The notes: a model not told the origin generated them from the letters alone. DNA of 64,000 bases from JAVSMW01 sp032027005 (GCA_032027005.1 JAVSMW010000011.1:1-64000), one strand, 5' to 3'; positions 34,716 through 43,760 are shown, counted from the stretch's first letter. Translations and numbers: made by a program.

Positions 34716-35696
34716 CTAGCCCTCCTCCTGCAGGTAATCTTCGATTTGTTTTTTACGCCGGCGAACTGGTTTTTTGATTTGGAGCTTTTCTCCGGTCACC
34801 TGGCCAAATTCGTCCAAATACACCGTAATCCCGTGTACGCCGCCCAGATTCAGAAGCTGGACATCGTACCACTCTACGGTGTAAACACCATTTTCTTTGA
34901 CGACATTGTAAAAGGGAAAACGCGCTCTTTTTAAAAATACATCTGTCATATCACCCTGGCAGGAATTCTTCACACATTTATGATAGGGCGAAGAGTTAAA
35001 TTCCCGGACCAATAGAATTTCTTCTTTTCTGGTATCCACACTGACATACAGATACTGACCCCTGGCGGTATAAATCACATCCCACAAAAAAGGGCTGACT
35101 GCTGAAGGTAAAATACATACTTCTGCTTCCTTAAACCTTGGAGTTATCTCTGCCTGCGCCATTTGGCATGCTTTCCGTTTTTGCAGGACCCGCAGGATTA
35201 AATACGAAGAAATTAATAGGAGCGAGCCCAAGTAGAAAAATTTTTCCCCCGCCGGCAAGATGTAGGCCAGATAAACACCACCAATCATCGAGGCGAGCAG
35301 GACAGGGTCACAAAACCAAATCAGGTCAAACCCATATTTTTTGCTGTTAAAGGGATAGAACAGAGGCAGCCCCCAGGGGGTCAGAGAGTCCATCAGGAGG
35401 TGCCCGGCCAGGCCTATTCCGACCATGGCAATGACAGCCAGCAAATTATTAAGAGGTGTGAACAGGTAGATCCCAGTGCTGATCAAAACCCAAAGAATCA
35501 GGGCACCCAACAGTGAATGAGTCGCTTCCCGGTGATACTTATAAAAATATTTTGGACCCCGGATCCCGGTTACCACATCCAAATCAGGAGCGATATTGCC
35601 GATTACCATGGCTACAATGCCGGTTAATCCGAATTTCCCTTTTAATCCCAGGCCGGCCATAATGGTACCCATTAATCCGTGTGAAATTAAATCCAC
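34716..35696 (-). CDS. YdjM-like (DUF457) membrane-bound metal-dependent hydrolase, copy B
   Basis: The 326-aa protein has about five N-terminal membrane segments with DLISHGLMGTIM, NIAPDLDVVTG, KYHREATHSLLG and HLLMDSLTPWGLPLFYPF, the conserved His/Asp set of the YdjM/DUF457 family (putative integral-membrane metal hydrolases). A C-terminal ~150-aa soluble domain (AEVCILPSAVSPFLWDVIYT, then EEILLVREFNSSPYHKCVK) follows. Start GTG 35696 has AAAGGA upstream. It is the last gene of the AAA+/VWA/PHP group and the intact version of the frameshifted copy at 27217-28198. Confidence 0.8.
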   Translation of the reverse strand: MDLISHGLMGTIMAGLGLKGKFGLTGIVAMVIGNIAPDLDVVTGIRGPKYFYKYHREATHSLLGALILWVLISTGIYLFTPLNNLLAVIAMVGIGLAGHLLMDSLTPWGLPLFYPFNSKKYGFDLIWFCDPVLLASMIGGVYLAYILPAGEKFFYLGSLLLISSYLILRVLQKRKACQMAQAEITPRFKEAEVCILPSAVSPFLWDVIYTARGQYLYVSVDTRKEEILLVREFNSSPYHKCVKNSCQGDMTDVFLKRARFPFYNVVKENGVYTVEWYDVQLLNLGGVHGITVYLDEFGQVTGEKLQIKKPVRRRKKQIEDYLQEEG

Positions 35697-35715
35697 AGTA
35701 TCAGTCCTTTCAATC

Positions 35716-35799
35716 GAGTCGCGAGTAGCGAGTTGCGAGTTAAGAGTAGTTTTTACTCCTAGTAGTGCCGCGAATCACGAGTTGCGAGTCGCGAGTAGT
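35716..35799. repeat. Heptanucleotide repeats (GAGTNGC) upstream of the YdjM-like gene
   Basis: GAGTCGC, GAGTAGC, GAGTTGC, GAGTTAA and GAGTAG (35716-35748), then ACGAGTTGCGAGTCGCGAGT (35779-35798). Both blocks are followed by AGT(A)GTTTTTAC-CCTAGT, so the whole ~45-bp unit is duplicated. It lies in the gap between the PHP and YdjM-like genes. Confidence 0.7.
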
Positions 35800-35881
35800 T
35801 TTTACCCCTAGTGATCAAGCGGTATGGGAGTCTACCCATAAGTATACCACAGCCAGATTACTTTTTCACTAATAAAACAGG

Positions 35882-36685
35882 TTATATCCTACAGTAATTT
35901 CTATTTCTTTTGTCAAACATTACCACCTGTTTGTAGCCTATCGTCCTCAGGAGTGCGGTGGCCACATCAAAATCCGCTCCCACCAGCCCCGGCTTATGGG
36001 CATCTGAACCCAAAGTCACGGGAACTTTATTCTCAAAACAAAGTCTCAGAAATTCGGGGGAAGGATAAATTTCCTTTTTCGGTACTCTTAAACCGGCCGT
36101 ATTTAGTTCCACACAAACACCGCTGTCAGAAATCTGTTGTAAAGCCTCCCGGTAAAGCCCGGTTAAGTCGCCTGCGGGGCTAAAACCAAATTTCTTAATC
36201 AGGTCCGGATGGGCCAAAGTATCAAATAGCCCGCTGGCAGCAGCCTGCCCTAGGATGTGGAAATAATCCCGATATAATTCCCATAAGTCACATGTCCTGT
36301 AATTATCTATGTGGGCCGGATTGTCAAAACCCCAGCCGTTAATAAAATGGATAGATCCCATAATATAGTCAAAATCGTGCTGCCTGAGGATTTGAGTCAG
36401 CTTTGTTTCCATCCCGAGGGCATAGTCTGCTTCAATACCCAGTTTGATTGGCCAGGGATAATACCTCTCCTGCAGTTCTTTGACTTTTTGCACATACCCT
36501 GGCAATTCATCGTCCCGCATGGCTACGGATGGGTCCCGTTCTTCTGCAGGCAGAAAATACATCGGGATGTGTTCGGAAAAACCTATTTCCTGCAAACCCA
36601 TCTTCTGGGCCGCAGCTATATATTCCTCCATTTCTCCCTCGGCATGACCGCACATTTTGGTGTGTATATGATAATCTACCGGCAT
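35882..36685 (-). CDS. PHP-domain phosphatase, HisJ/histidinol-phosphatase type, copy B
   Basis: The 267-aa paralogue of copy A has the same PHP motifs (DYHIHTKMCGHAEGEMEEYI, GFSEHIPMYF, GIEADYALG, DTLAHPDLIKKFG, TLGSDAHKPGLVG). Its ATG lies 10 bp inside the end of the VWA gene, so it is translationally coupled to the AAA+/VWA pair. Coupling suggests the phosphoesterase acts together with the AAA+/VWA machine or its substrate. A role in histidine synthesis is not supported by the surroundings. Confidence 0.85.
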   Translation of the reverse strand: MPVDYHIHTKMCGHAEGEMEEYIAAAQKMGLQEIGFSEHIPMYFLPAEERDPSVAMRDDELPGYVQKVKELQERYYPWPIKLGIEADYALGMETKLTQILRQHDFDYIMGSIHFINGWGFDNPAHIDNYRTCDLWELYRDYFHILGQAAASGLFDTLAHPDLIKKFGFSPAGDLTGLYREALQQISDSGVCVELNTAGLRVPKKEIYPSPEFLRLCFENKVPVTLGSDAHKPGLVGADFDVATALLRTIGYKQVVMFDKRNRNYCRI

Positions 36686-38202
36686 CTGCCTCTCCCCCTC
36701 AGATTATGACCGGAGCGGATCTTACCAAACAATTCTCCGGCTATGTCAATTCCTTTTAAGTCTTTACTCCATAAAATCTCATCACAAAAAGCCCGCATCG
36801 GTTCCTGGGAAACCTGACCATAGTTAACCAAAACACCGATGGTCCGAAAATGTTTACTCTTTTTTTGATTTTCATATTTTTTCCGGAATTCAGCACTGAC
36901 CTGGCAGACTCCGTCAGTAATAAATACGATGTCTCCATCGGGATATTTGTCTTTTTCTATATATTTTAAGGCCTCATTCAGGGGTTTTTCAAAATCTGTC
37001 CCGGCAGAGCGGAGAAAAAATTCGCTAATCTCTCTAAATTGCGCAAAAGTGCACTGCCCTAAGGGGATATCAAAAATTTTCATTTCATCCCGGGGCCCGC
37101 CGAACATTATCAACACAAAATTTCGTTGTTGGGCCATGGCTATTTCCATCAGAGCAATGGCCACAGCCTTAGCAGTTCCCTCTTTAGAGCCCTGCATGGA
37201 ACCGGAAGTATCAAGACAGATAATCAGGCTGCCGGCCCCCCTGCCGCTTCTTCCCTGAACCTCATACAGGCAAAGGGATTCATCGGCAAACCTTTTATGA
37301 AAAACCGCCCGTTTATTAGGCTTAAAATACTCGACCCATTCTTCAGGAATCACTAAATTCAAATCATTACCATATTCAATTCCCCGCACTTCCATATTAT
37401 CCGCTGGCCCTGCCAGGCCGAATTTCAGCTCCTTGACCTGTTTCAGGCGGCCCACCCTCAGGGCCAGTTGTTTCAGTTTAGGAGATGTTAGATACGTTTC
37501 CGCGGCCTTTAGGTGCGGGGTCAAGTCTCTTGTGGTCCATACCCCTTTGCTGCCAAGCCCCCCGGTATCTGCAGCAAATTTATCAATATCTCTGCCATCC
37601 CCGTTGTCGCCTATACATCTTTTACCCGCAGTGTTCCATTGTACACTAAGGCGAGCCAAAAGACCTTGCAGTTTTTTCTTTTTCCGGCTGATCTCCTCGT
37701 TCCAGCAGGCCAGAGACCTCTGATATAATTCAGCTGTGGCAAAGCTGCCGGCAATGTATGCCAGCTGCACAATTTTCCCGGCTGCCTGAACTTCTAAGAG
37801 GGCATCAGCTAACTCCTCTTCGGTAATATAAATTTCATTGGCAATTTCCACTACACCTCTATCAAGCCCCTGACAAATCCTGCTCCCGTAATATACTGCT
37901 GCCATCCCTGCACTGAGCCGGTTCTGCCTGGTAAAATGCCGCACCCGCCCATAATCGCTGCTTTTCATCAGCTGCTCAAGGACCAGGCGGTTAAGCCTGG
38001 ATCCGGCGGAAGTGACAGCCGGAGGGAGAAATTTGGGGGCTTCCTCATAAAGGACTGAAAAAAGATCATGAAAAAGAAACGGGAACAAATACAAAATACC
38101 GCTTCCTTTTTCCTGTGTGTCTTTAAATACCGGAGATTTTTCCTGAAGTTCCTGATACCCGCCAATAAAACCGGTTTCCACAATAGTTTTGCTGTCCCTC
38201 AT
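36676..38202 (-). CDS. VWA-domain protein of the ViaA/CoxE type
   Basis: The 508-aa protein has a helical N-terminal half (~1-310) and a C-terminal von Willebrand factor A domain with an intact MIDAS (IICLDTSGSMQGSKEGTAKA, then SAGTDFEKPLNEAL and DIVFITDGVCQVSAEF). It is paired with the MoxR/RavA-type ATPase 8 bp upstream, the standard RavA-ViaA/MoxR-VWA arrangement for metallo-enzyme maturation or membrane stress roles. ATG 38202 has AGGTGG upstream. A decayed copy lies at 29076-29375. Confidence 0.85.
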   Translation of the reverse strand: MRDSKTIVETGFIGGYQELQEKSPVFKDTQEKGSGILYLFPFLFHDLFSVLYEEAPKFLPPAVTSAGSRLNRLVLEQLMKSSDYGRVRHFTRQNRLSAGMAAVYYGSRICQGLDRGVVEIANEIYITEEELADALLEVQAAGKIVQLAYIAGSFATAELYQRSLACWNEEISRKKKKLQGLLARLSVQWNTAGKRCIGDNGDGRDIDKFAADTGGLGSKGVWTTRDLTPHLKAAETYLTSPKLKQLALRVGRLKQVKELKFGLAGPADNMEVRGIEYGNDLNLVIPEEWVEYFKPNKRAVFHKRFADESLCLYEVQGRSGRGAGSLIICLDTSGSMQGSKEGTAKAVAIALMEIAMAQQRNFVLIMFGGPRDEMKIFDIPLGQCTFAQFREISEFFLRSAGTDFEKPLNEALKYIEKDKYPDGDIVFITDGVCQVSAEFRKKYENQKKSKHFRTIGVLVNYGQVSQEPMRAFCDEILWSKDLKGIDIAGELFGKIRSGHNLRGRGRCR

Positions 38203-38210
38203 ATGACCAC

Positions 38211-39338
38211 CTACATTAGGGCATCAACGCCAAGACAATTTGTAATGATTTCTGTATGAATCAGCTCAACTTTTTTGGCAGCCTCGGCCAAAACCGCACT
38301 GGGCACGCCGGCAACTGCATTTAATTCCCAAAGGCGGTTTTCAATATCAGTTAATCGCTTGTTCATTTCACCACCCAGTAACTGCAATCTGGCCTGGTCT
38401 TCCAGGGACTCAAAATTGTATTTAATCTGTGCTGCTTCTTTAAGCAGCTCAGCCGCCTGGACCTCAAAAGTCAATTTGACAGTACGGAGAATTTCCTGAA
38501 ATACTTTCTTATCTTGGGGCTGCACCCAAAAAATATCCTGCAGAACCTGCAAATCTTCCAACTCAACCAGTGACCTCCCACTAAGAAAAGCCTGGGCCTG
38601 CAGAGCCCGTCTGCTGTCTTTAAATCTGCGGTCAGAAACTGTTATGCCGGCTTCCCGCAGCTTGATCACAATGGCGACTACCCTATTGGTAATTTCCGCC
38701 GGAACTGCCACGTTCCACACTTCCCGCTGCCACCGGTGAAGCTCATCTAAACTGTATTGAACACGGCGTTCTCCCGGAGTGCCATAGTTAAACAGTTTGC
38801 GCAGATCTTCGGCATCATTTAAATAATCAACCTCATAGCGGAACAGAAACCTGTCATAAAAAGCCTGCAGTTCTCCTTCCACTTCGCCTGGCACCTCATT
38901 GGCCGCCCCCACCATCATGATCAGAGGAACATCCACCATACCGGTCCCGTTATGGAATTTCCGCTCATTAAGTATTGTTAAAATCGCGTTAGCGCAGCTG
39001 CTGTTGGAATTAAAAATCTCATCCAGAAAAACAAAATGGGCATCAGCTGTCTTCCCATCAAGAACCCGTACATACTGGTCATTTTCTAGACCTTTGAGTG
39101 AGATTGTCCCGATAATTTCATCCGGTTTGGTAAACCTGGTCATCAGATAGGTAAAATACCGGCCCCCTTCAAGCCTGCGGCCAAATTCATTGACCAGCAT
39201 ACTTTTCGCGGTTCCCGGGGGGCCGATGAACAAAACATGCTGACCGGTCAAAAGTCCGAGTAACATGCCCTGAATCATTTCTTCCCGGGCCAGGACGGTT
39301 TCTGCTAACTCAGCCTTGATTTGAGCAATCTTTTGCAA
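38211..39338 (-). CDS. MoxR/RavA-type AAA+ ATPase
   Basis: The 375-aa protein has Walker A (FIGPPGTAKSMLVNEF), Walker B (FVFLDEIFNSNSSCANAIL), sensor 1 region (MMVGAANEVPGEVEGELQAF), the arginine-finger stretch (FYDRFLFRYEVDY), and a C-terminal lid (SDRRFKDSRRALQAQAFL) typical of RavA. It probably remodels protein complexes together with the VWA partner. Start TTG 39338 with GAAGGGG upstream. This gene is entirely missing from the decayed duplicate block. Confidence 0.88.
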   Translation of the reverse strand: MQKIAQIKAELAETVLAREEMIQGMLLGLLTGQHVLFIGPPGTAKSMLVNEFGRRLEGGRYFTYLMTRFTKPDEIIGTISLKGLENDQYVRVLDGKTADAHFVFLDEIFNSNSSCANAILTILNERKFHNGTGMVDVPLIMMVGAANEVPGEVEGELQAFYDRFLFRYEVDYLNDAEDLRKLFNYGTPGERRVQYSLDELHRWQREVWNVAVPAEITNRVVAIVIKLREAGITVSDRRFKDSRRALQAQAFLSGRSLVELEDLQVLQDIFWVQPQDKKVFQEILRTVKLTFEVQAAELLKEAAQIKYNFESLEDQARLQLLGGEMNKRLTDIENRLWELNAVAGVPSAVLAEAAKKVELIHTEIITNCLGVDALM

Positions 39339-39478
39339 GATTTTCGCCCCTTCACATGTACTTATTCCTAATTGTAATATGAACCAGATGAAGGGTTTTC
39401 ATCCAAAACCGCAGCCATGGCTCGAAAAAAGGAGCGTTATTTATTTTCATTATAACATAACAAGTGGCGAGTGGTTAG

Positions 39479-40051
39479 CTACTCCGGCAAACTCAGGCTC
39501 TTTACCATTGCTTCAAAAAGGGGCAGATATTTTTCTTCATGAATTTCCGGATAGTAGTAAGAGAACCGGTATACTTTTTCACCCTTTTTGTAAAAATACT
39601 CCACCGCCACTGAACGGGCATAGGCCACTCCCCGTTTATAGGAGAGCACAAAGCCTTGTTTATCTCCGTTCACTGTCTGCCGGAACTGCATGGAATCATA
39701 CCCGGGGGCCATGCTTTTTTCTGCCTGGCTTACATATTCGGGAATCGGCTTGTTCAGTTTCATTACCTGCACAAAGCCGTGAGCTGCCTGATCGGGGCTG
39801 ATAAAACTAATGCTTTCAATAATCTCCCCTCCCGAGTAGTCCCGTTCGGTCCGGATTGACCACCCTTCGGGGTAATCAAACCTGACCCCCTCCTTTTGTG
39901 AAGAGTAGGTCATCATTTTTGTCTCCTCAATAGTCACTTTGCCCGCCGGAATAGTATAACTGGCCGTAAGCAACGGGGCCATTATGCCAATCAGCACAAA
40001 CAGGGTAATGTAAATCCTCCCTTTGGTGAGCACAATGATGGTCCGATTCAT
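39479..40051 (-). CDS. PsbP-like membrane-anchored protein, copy B
   Basis: The 190-aa protein has an N-terminal membrane anchor (IYITLFVLIGIMAPLLTASY) and a domain with QKEGVRFDYPEGWSIRTERD, SPDQAAHGFVQVMKL and EYFYKKGEKVYRFSYYYP. Start ATG 40051 has GGGAGGTG upstream. Divergence from copy A is moderate and all in frame, so both copies seem to be maintained. A short GAGTGGC repeat precedes its stop. Confidence 0.7.
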   Translation of the reverse strand: MNRTIIVLTKGRIYITLFVLIGIMAPLLTASYTIPAGKVTIEETKMMTYSSQKEGVRFDYPEGWSIRTERDYSGGEIIESISFISPDQAAHGFVQVMKLNKPIPEYVSQAEKSMAPGYDSMQFRQTVNGDKQGFVLSYKRGVAYARSVAVEYFYKKGEKVYRFSYYYPEIHEEKYLPLFEAMVKSLSLPE

Positions 40052-40104
40052 AAAAAAAACACCTCCCATAAAATATATTGAGAGGCAGCCAAAAAATGAG
40101 AACA

Positions 40105-41193
40105 TTATCTATTATTTTCCTTTTCAGAACTTCTTAATTTTAGAGATAAATTCCTCGTTAGCTGATGAACCTTAATACTCATATCCAGGGATAAAGTCCC
40201 GGTCCCACAGCTGGGTGTGATCATTGACTGTTCGGCCAGCATCCTGGGATCAAGGCCCTTGTTGACTAAATACGAAATATTATCAAAAAGTTTAACTTCC
40301 AGGGACTCCACTGATTGGTCAGTTATTTTGTTTTCGGAAGTTGGCACAATCCCCCAAGACAGAATACCTCCCCGGTTCAGAAAAGCCTTCAACTCGTCCA
40401 TGTAAGTGCTTACAGTGGAGAAATATTCGAAGGCATCAAAGCTGACAATATCAACCTCGGAATCAAACAAAATAGACCAGTCCATACCGGCACAGGAATG
40501 GGTACCGGCAATTGCACCGCCGCTTTTAACAGCCTCATAGATACTGTTTAATTCTGCAACAATCTCATCCTTCCGCAAAGTGATAAATGTTGACTGCCCG
40601 GAAGCATAAAGACCGGGATCATCTACAAACACTATCACCGGCAGGCCGAACCGGGCCAGAGACTTAGCCTGATTCAAGCCTTGCATGGCCAGGGTCTTAA
40701 TAAGGACATCACGGGCTTGCGGATTGTAGTAACTAGCCTTCCGGTCCTGATCAGGCAGAGCCAAGCCAACAGAGAGCGGGCCGCTGACCTGACCCTTAAG
40801 CAGCTTAGCCTGCCCTGTCCCATTTGATTCGAGATGCTTTAAAAAGGCATAGAAGCCTGCAGCTGAGTCTTCAGGAAATTTGAAAAAATCCAGGGCCTGG
40901 GCATCGCCTTCACTGGCGGCAATATATAATTCATAGAATTGGGCGAGCCTGGCACCCCATTCTTCCTGCTCAGTGTTAAAAAAGTATTTATGGTCCCTGC
41001 ATTCTACAATCCCCAGTTTAAGCAAAGGTGCAATACACTGGCTGAGCATTCCCTCAGTCTCACTTCTCAAGGGCAGCTGGGGCCAGTAGGGCACCTCCGG
41101 AAAATAAGAAAATATTAAATCTAAAGCTTCTTCTGGCACAGTATAAGGGACACTTCCTATTCCGGTGGCCAGGAATTGCGTTTTTAAGCTCAT
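40105..41193 (-). CDS. UROD/MetE-like methyltransferase-fold protein, copy B
   Basis: The 362-aa protein starts MSLKTQFLATGIGSVPYTVP at ATG 41193, with AGGAGG upstream. It shares with copy A the GTHSCAGMDWSILFDSEVDI and SMITPSCGTGTLS segments (putative zinc ligands His, Cys, Cys). The function is probably a methyl-transfer or related UROD-fold reaction; no corrinoid protein is nearby. It differs from copy A mainly in the N- and C-terminal thirds. Confidence 0.75.
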   Translation of the reverse strand: MSLKTQFLATGIGSVPYTVPEEALDLIFSYFPEVPYWPQLPLRSETEGMLSQCIAPLLKLGIVECRDHKYFFNTEQEEWGARLAQFYELYIAASEGDAQALDFFKFPEDSAAGFYAFLKHLESNGTGQAKLLKGQVSGPLSVGLALPDQDRKASYYNPQARDVLIKTLAMQGLNQAKSLARFGLPVIVFVDDPGLYASGQSTFITLRKDEIVAELNSIYEAVKSGGAIAGTHSCAGMDWSILFDSEVDIVSFDAFEYFSTVSTYMDELKAFLNRGGILSWGIVPTSENKITDQSVESLEVKLFDNISYLVNKGLDPRMLAEQSMITPSCGTGTLSLDMSIKVHQLTRNLSLKLRSSEKENNR

Positions 41194-41343
41194 GATCAAT
41201 CCTCCTATGTCCGGATCATACCGGTCAATGTTTTTTTTATTTATGTTATACTTAAAATGCAGAATAATCAATGAGTAAATAAAGATTTAATTACCAAAAA
41301 GCAAATGGAGGAATTTAATATTCTGTTTTCGAATATAAACTTT

Positions 41344-41407
41344 TGAAAATTACTAAAGAATTTATCTGTCCCAAATGAAAATTACTAAAGAAATTATTTG
41401 TCCCAAA
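41344..41407. repeat. Two 32-bp tandem repeats upstream of dgkA copy B
   Basis: TGAAAATTACTAAAGAA-T-TTATCTGTCCCAAA is followed directly by a second copy with two or three changes (AATTATTTGTCCCAAA). The pair lies 30 bp before the dgkA ATG. It is absent from copy A, so it arose after the block duplication. Confidence 0.7.
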
Positions 41408-41437
41408 CTAACAGTTATAACTCCGGAGGTAGTTGGT

Positions 41438-41800
41438 ATGAACGAAATCACCCGCTTGATCAGGGCCGCAGGGTACGCCTTTGAAGGCCTGTTTTACCTC
41501 ATCAGGAAAGAAAAAAATACCCGGCTCATCCTACTGGCCGCAATAGCCATTGCTGTTCTTGGCCCTTTAATTGGCTTTACTCTGTGGCAGACCGTGATAG
41601 TTTTCTTCACTGTCATCATCACGGCAGTGGCAGAAGTATTAAATACAGCAATTGAAATCACCCTTAACCTGCAGGTTAAAGGTGCCTACCACCCCCAGGT
41701 TAAAATCGCCAAAGATATTGCGGCCTGTTCCGTCCTCCTCTGTGTCATCAATGCCCTGGTCGTCTTTGGGGTCATTCTCTACACCAACCTGGTCAGGTAG
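41438..41800 (+). CDS. dgkA: Diacylglycerol/undecaprenol kinase (DgkA family), copy B
   Basis: The 120-aa protein starts MNEITRLIRAAGYAFEGLFY at ATG 41438, with CTCCGGAGG upstream as in copy A. It has ITAVAEVLNTAIEITLNL (catalytic Glu) and KIAKDIAACSVLLC, with three membrane helices. It is divergent from the UROD/MetE-like gene, repeating the arrangement of copy A. Confidence 0.88.
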   Translation: MNEITRLIRAAGYAFEGLFYLIRKEKNTRLILLAAIAIAVLGPLIGFTLWQTVIVFFTVIITAVAEVLNTAIEITLNLQVKGAYHPQVKIAKDIAACSVLLCVINALVVFGVILYTNLVR

Positions 41801-41827
41801 TAAACATGTCTGACCTAAAAGAAAAAC

Positions 41828-42994
41828 CTAAGCTTTATATACTATCCTTCCCGCAATTATGGTCATCAACACATTTAAGTGAGTATCCAGCACAACAATA
41901 TCAGCTCTTTTGCCGCGTTCCAGAACCCCCCGGTCGGTTAAACCAAGGGTCCTGGCGGGATTTAGAGAAACCATCTTGACCGCTTCGGCCAGAGAGAGCC
42001 CGACTTTCTCAACTAGCACCTTAAGACCCTCGGAAAGGGTTATGGTGCTCCCGGCCAAGGTGCCATCTGCCAGGTTGGCAAATCCGTTTTTCACGAGAAC
42101 TCTCTGGCCACCAAGTTCATATTCCCCGTCCCCCAGCCCTCCGGCCCTTATGCAGTCAGAAATGGCACTGACCCGATTAATTCCTTTGGATTGGATCAGA
42201 ATTTTAATTACACTGGGGTGAACATGAAATCCATCGGGGATTACATCCACTGAGAGGCTTGGCATGCTTAGAACGGCCCCGGTCGTTCCGGGGTCCCGGT
42301 GGTGAAGTCCGTCCATCGCGTTAAAAACATGAGTGACGTGCCCTAACCCTGCTTCACAGGCTTCAGCCACCTGTGGCAGAGAGGCTTCAGAATGCCCCAG
42401 TGACACTATAATTCCCATCTGCCCGGCCATTTTGATAACTTCAAAGGCCCCCGCCAATTCCGGGGCCATGGTAATCATCCTGATACATCCACGCCCGGCA
42501 TCAAGGTAATCCTGAAGTTCAGTAGTGCTTGGCAGGCGAAGAAACCCGGCTTTTTGAGCACCTTTTTTACCGGGATTAAGAAAGGGCCCTTCCAGGTGGC
42601 AGCCCAGCAGCTGAGCACCCCGGGTGCCCTGTTGTTTTGTGTCTCTGATATTCCCGATTGCTCTAACCAACTGCGCAGAGGGAGCGGACATGGTAGTAGC
42701 CAAAAAAGATGTCGTCCCCCGCTGAGCCAGCTCCCAGGAAACCCTATCCAGAGATTCAACAGTACAGTCCATTACATCCGCCCCGGCATATCCATGAATG
42801 TGCATATCAATAAAACCCGGGCAGATGTAGCTGGACTCAAAATCAAAAACTTGATTATCCGAGCCGGCAAGCCTCGAATCAAACCCGCCTATAAAACTGA
42901 TGCTGTCTCCTTCAATGGCGATAACGTCCCCGCTAGATGAAACGTCATTTGGAGTGACCAGACGCCCCTTCAGAATAATTCTTTTGCCGTACAC
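41828..42994 (-). CDS. nagA: N-acetylglucosamine-6-phosphate deacetylase
   Basis: The 388-aa amidohydrolase has SSYICPGFIDMHIHGYAGAD (metal-binding HxH), LLGCHLEGPFLNPGKKGAQK (metal Glu), VSLGHSEASLPQV, HVTHVFNAMDGLHHRDPGT and SAISDCIRAGGLGDG (catalytic Asp). It deacetylates GlcNAc-6-P in amino-sugar recycling. Start is set at GTG 42994, preceded by AGAGGGGGG; upstream in-frame sequence is antisense-like Arg-rich and overlaps sfsA. It lies 13 bp after sfsA, so the two are likely co-transcribed. Confidence 0.9.
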   Translation of the reverse strand: MYGKRIILKGRLVTPNDVSSSGDVIAIEGDSISFIGGFDSRLAGSDNQVFDFESSYICPGFIDMHIHGYAGADVMDCTVESLDRVSWELAQRGTTSFLATTMSAPSAQLVRAIGNIRDTKQQGTRGAQLLGCHLEGPFLNPGKKGAQKAGFLRLPSTTELQDYLDAGRGCIRMITMAPELAGAFEVIKMAGQMGIIVSLGHSEASLPQVAEACEAGLGHVTHVFNAMDGLHHRDPGTTGAVLSMPSLSVDVIPDGFHVHPSVIKILIQSKGINRVSAISDCIRAGGLGDGEYELGGQRVLVKNGFANLADGTLAGSTITLSEGLKVLVEKVGLSLAEAVKMVSLNPARTLGLTDRGVLERGKRADIVVLDTHLNVLMTIIAGRIVYKA

Positions 42995-43007
42995 AGCCCG
43001 CCCCCCT

Positions 43008-43682
43008 CTACAAAACCACCGGCACCGACCCGATGATTCTGATTTCCCGCGCTGCAATTTTACATATGTACGCATAAGCCTCCACACCTGCCGCCGTAAC
43101 CTGGCGGAGCGTGCGGCCAAAAACCGGGTCAGTGGCATCATTAGGAGAAAAGGATTTGGCATCTTCCCGCTGAATCAAAAAGATCGCCGCTGCTCTGTTA
43201 CCCGCCTCCACAACTGCAGCCAGTTCTTCCAGATGACGGTTCCCCCTTTCAGTGGGAGCATCCGGGAATCTAGCTGTTCCTTCATTAACCAGGGTCACAG
43301 ACTTCACTTCTATATAGCACCTATGCTTATATTCATTCTCCAAAACCATGTCCAGACGGCTCCGGCCAAATTTAACCTCACGTTTTTGCACCATATACCC
43401 GGCAAACTCGGGTAATTCCCCATTGTTAACAGCACCGGCAACAACAGAGTTAGGCAGCCTGGCATCCACCGACACCAACATCCCATTATATTTAACCAGG
43501 CTTAAGTCGTATGCGGTCACACGTTTTTCCCCCTCTTGCCTGACCAGATATACCTCGCATCCGGGCTGGAACAACTCAGTCAGGCGGCCTGAATTAGCCA
43601 CATGTGCTTTGACAGCTTCTCCGTCTAACTCAACCAGAGCTGTAAACCTGTTTAATCTTTGCAAAAGCTTGGCCTTAATCAT
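43008..43682 (-). CDS. sfsA: SfsA family DNA/RNA-binding nuclease-like protein
   Basis: The 224-aa protein has the SfsA signature: KAHVANSGRLTELFQPGCEV, VSVDARLPN, YIEVKSVTLVNEGTARFPDA and TERGNRHLEELAAV. Start ATG 43682 has GAGGTG upstream. SfsA was named for sugar-fermentation stimulation in E. coli; the fold is nuclease-like and its physiological role is unclear. Confidence 0.9.
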   Translation of the reverse strand: MIKAKLLQRLNRFTALVELDGEAVKAHVANSGRLTELFQPGCEVYLVRQEGEKRVTAYDLSLVKYNGMLVSVDARLPNSVVAGAVNNGELPEFAGYMVQKREVKFGRSRLDMVLENEYKHRCYIEVKSVTLVNEGTARFPDAPTERGNRHLEELAAVVEAGNRAAAIFLIQREDAKSFSPNDATDPVFGRTLRQVTAAGVEAYAYICKIAAREIRIIGSVPVVL

Positions 43683-43740
43683 AATATTCCCACACCTCAA
43701 TTTAATCATTTATGCTAAGTTTTGCAGCAAAAAATATAAT

Positions 43741-43760
43741 GGCCGCGGGTGAACGCGGCC
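43741..43760 (-). terminator. Terminator after the small membrane protein gene
   Basis: GGCCGCG and CGCGGCC pair around a 6-base loop, and the minus strand continues ATTATATTTTTTGC. It overlaps the stop codon of the upstream membrane-protein gene and precedes sfsA. Confidence 0.75.

Noticed and set aside
29416..35799. Possible CRISPR array in the GAGTNGC repeats
   Set aside because: Units are 7 bp without spacers of constant length, and there are no cas genes. They are simple tandem repeats.
42994..43162. Extended N-terminus of nagA upstream of the chosen GTG
   Set aside because: The extension is Arg-rich, overlaps sfsA and lacks similarity to NagA. The GTG at 42994 has a good ribosome site.
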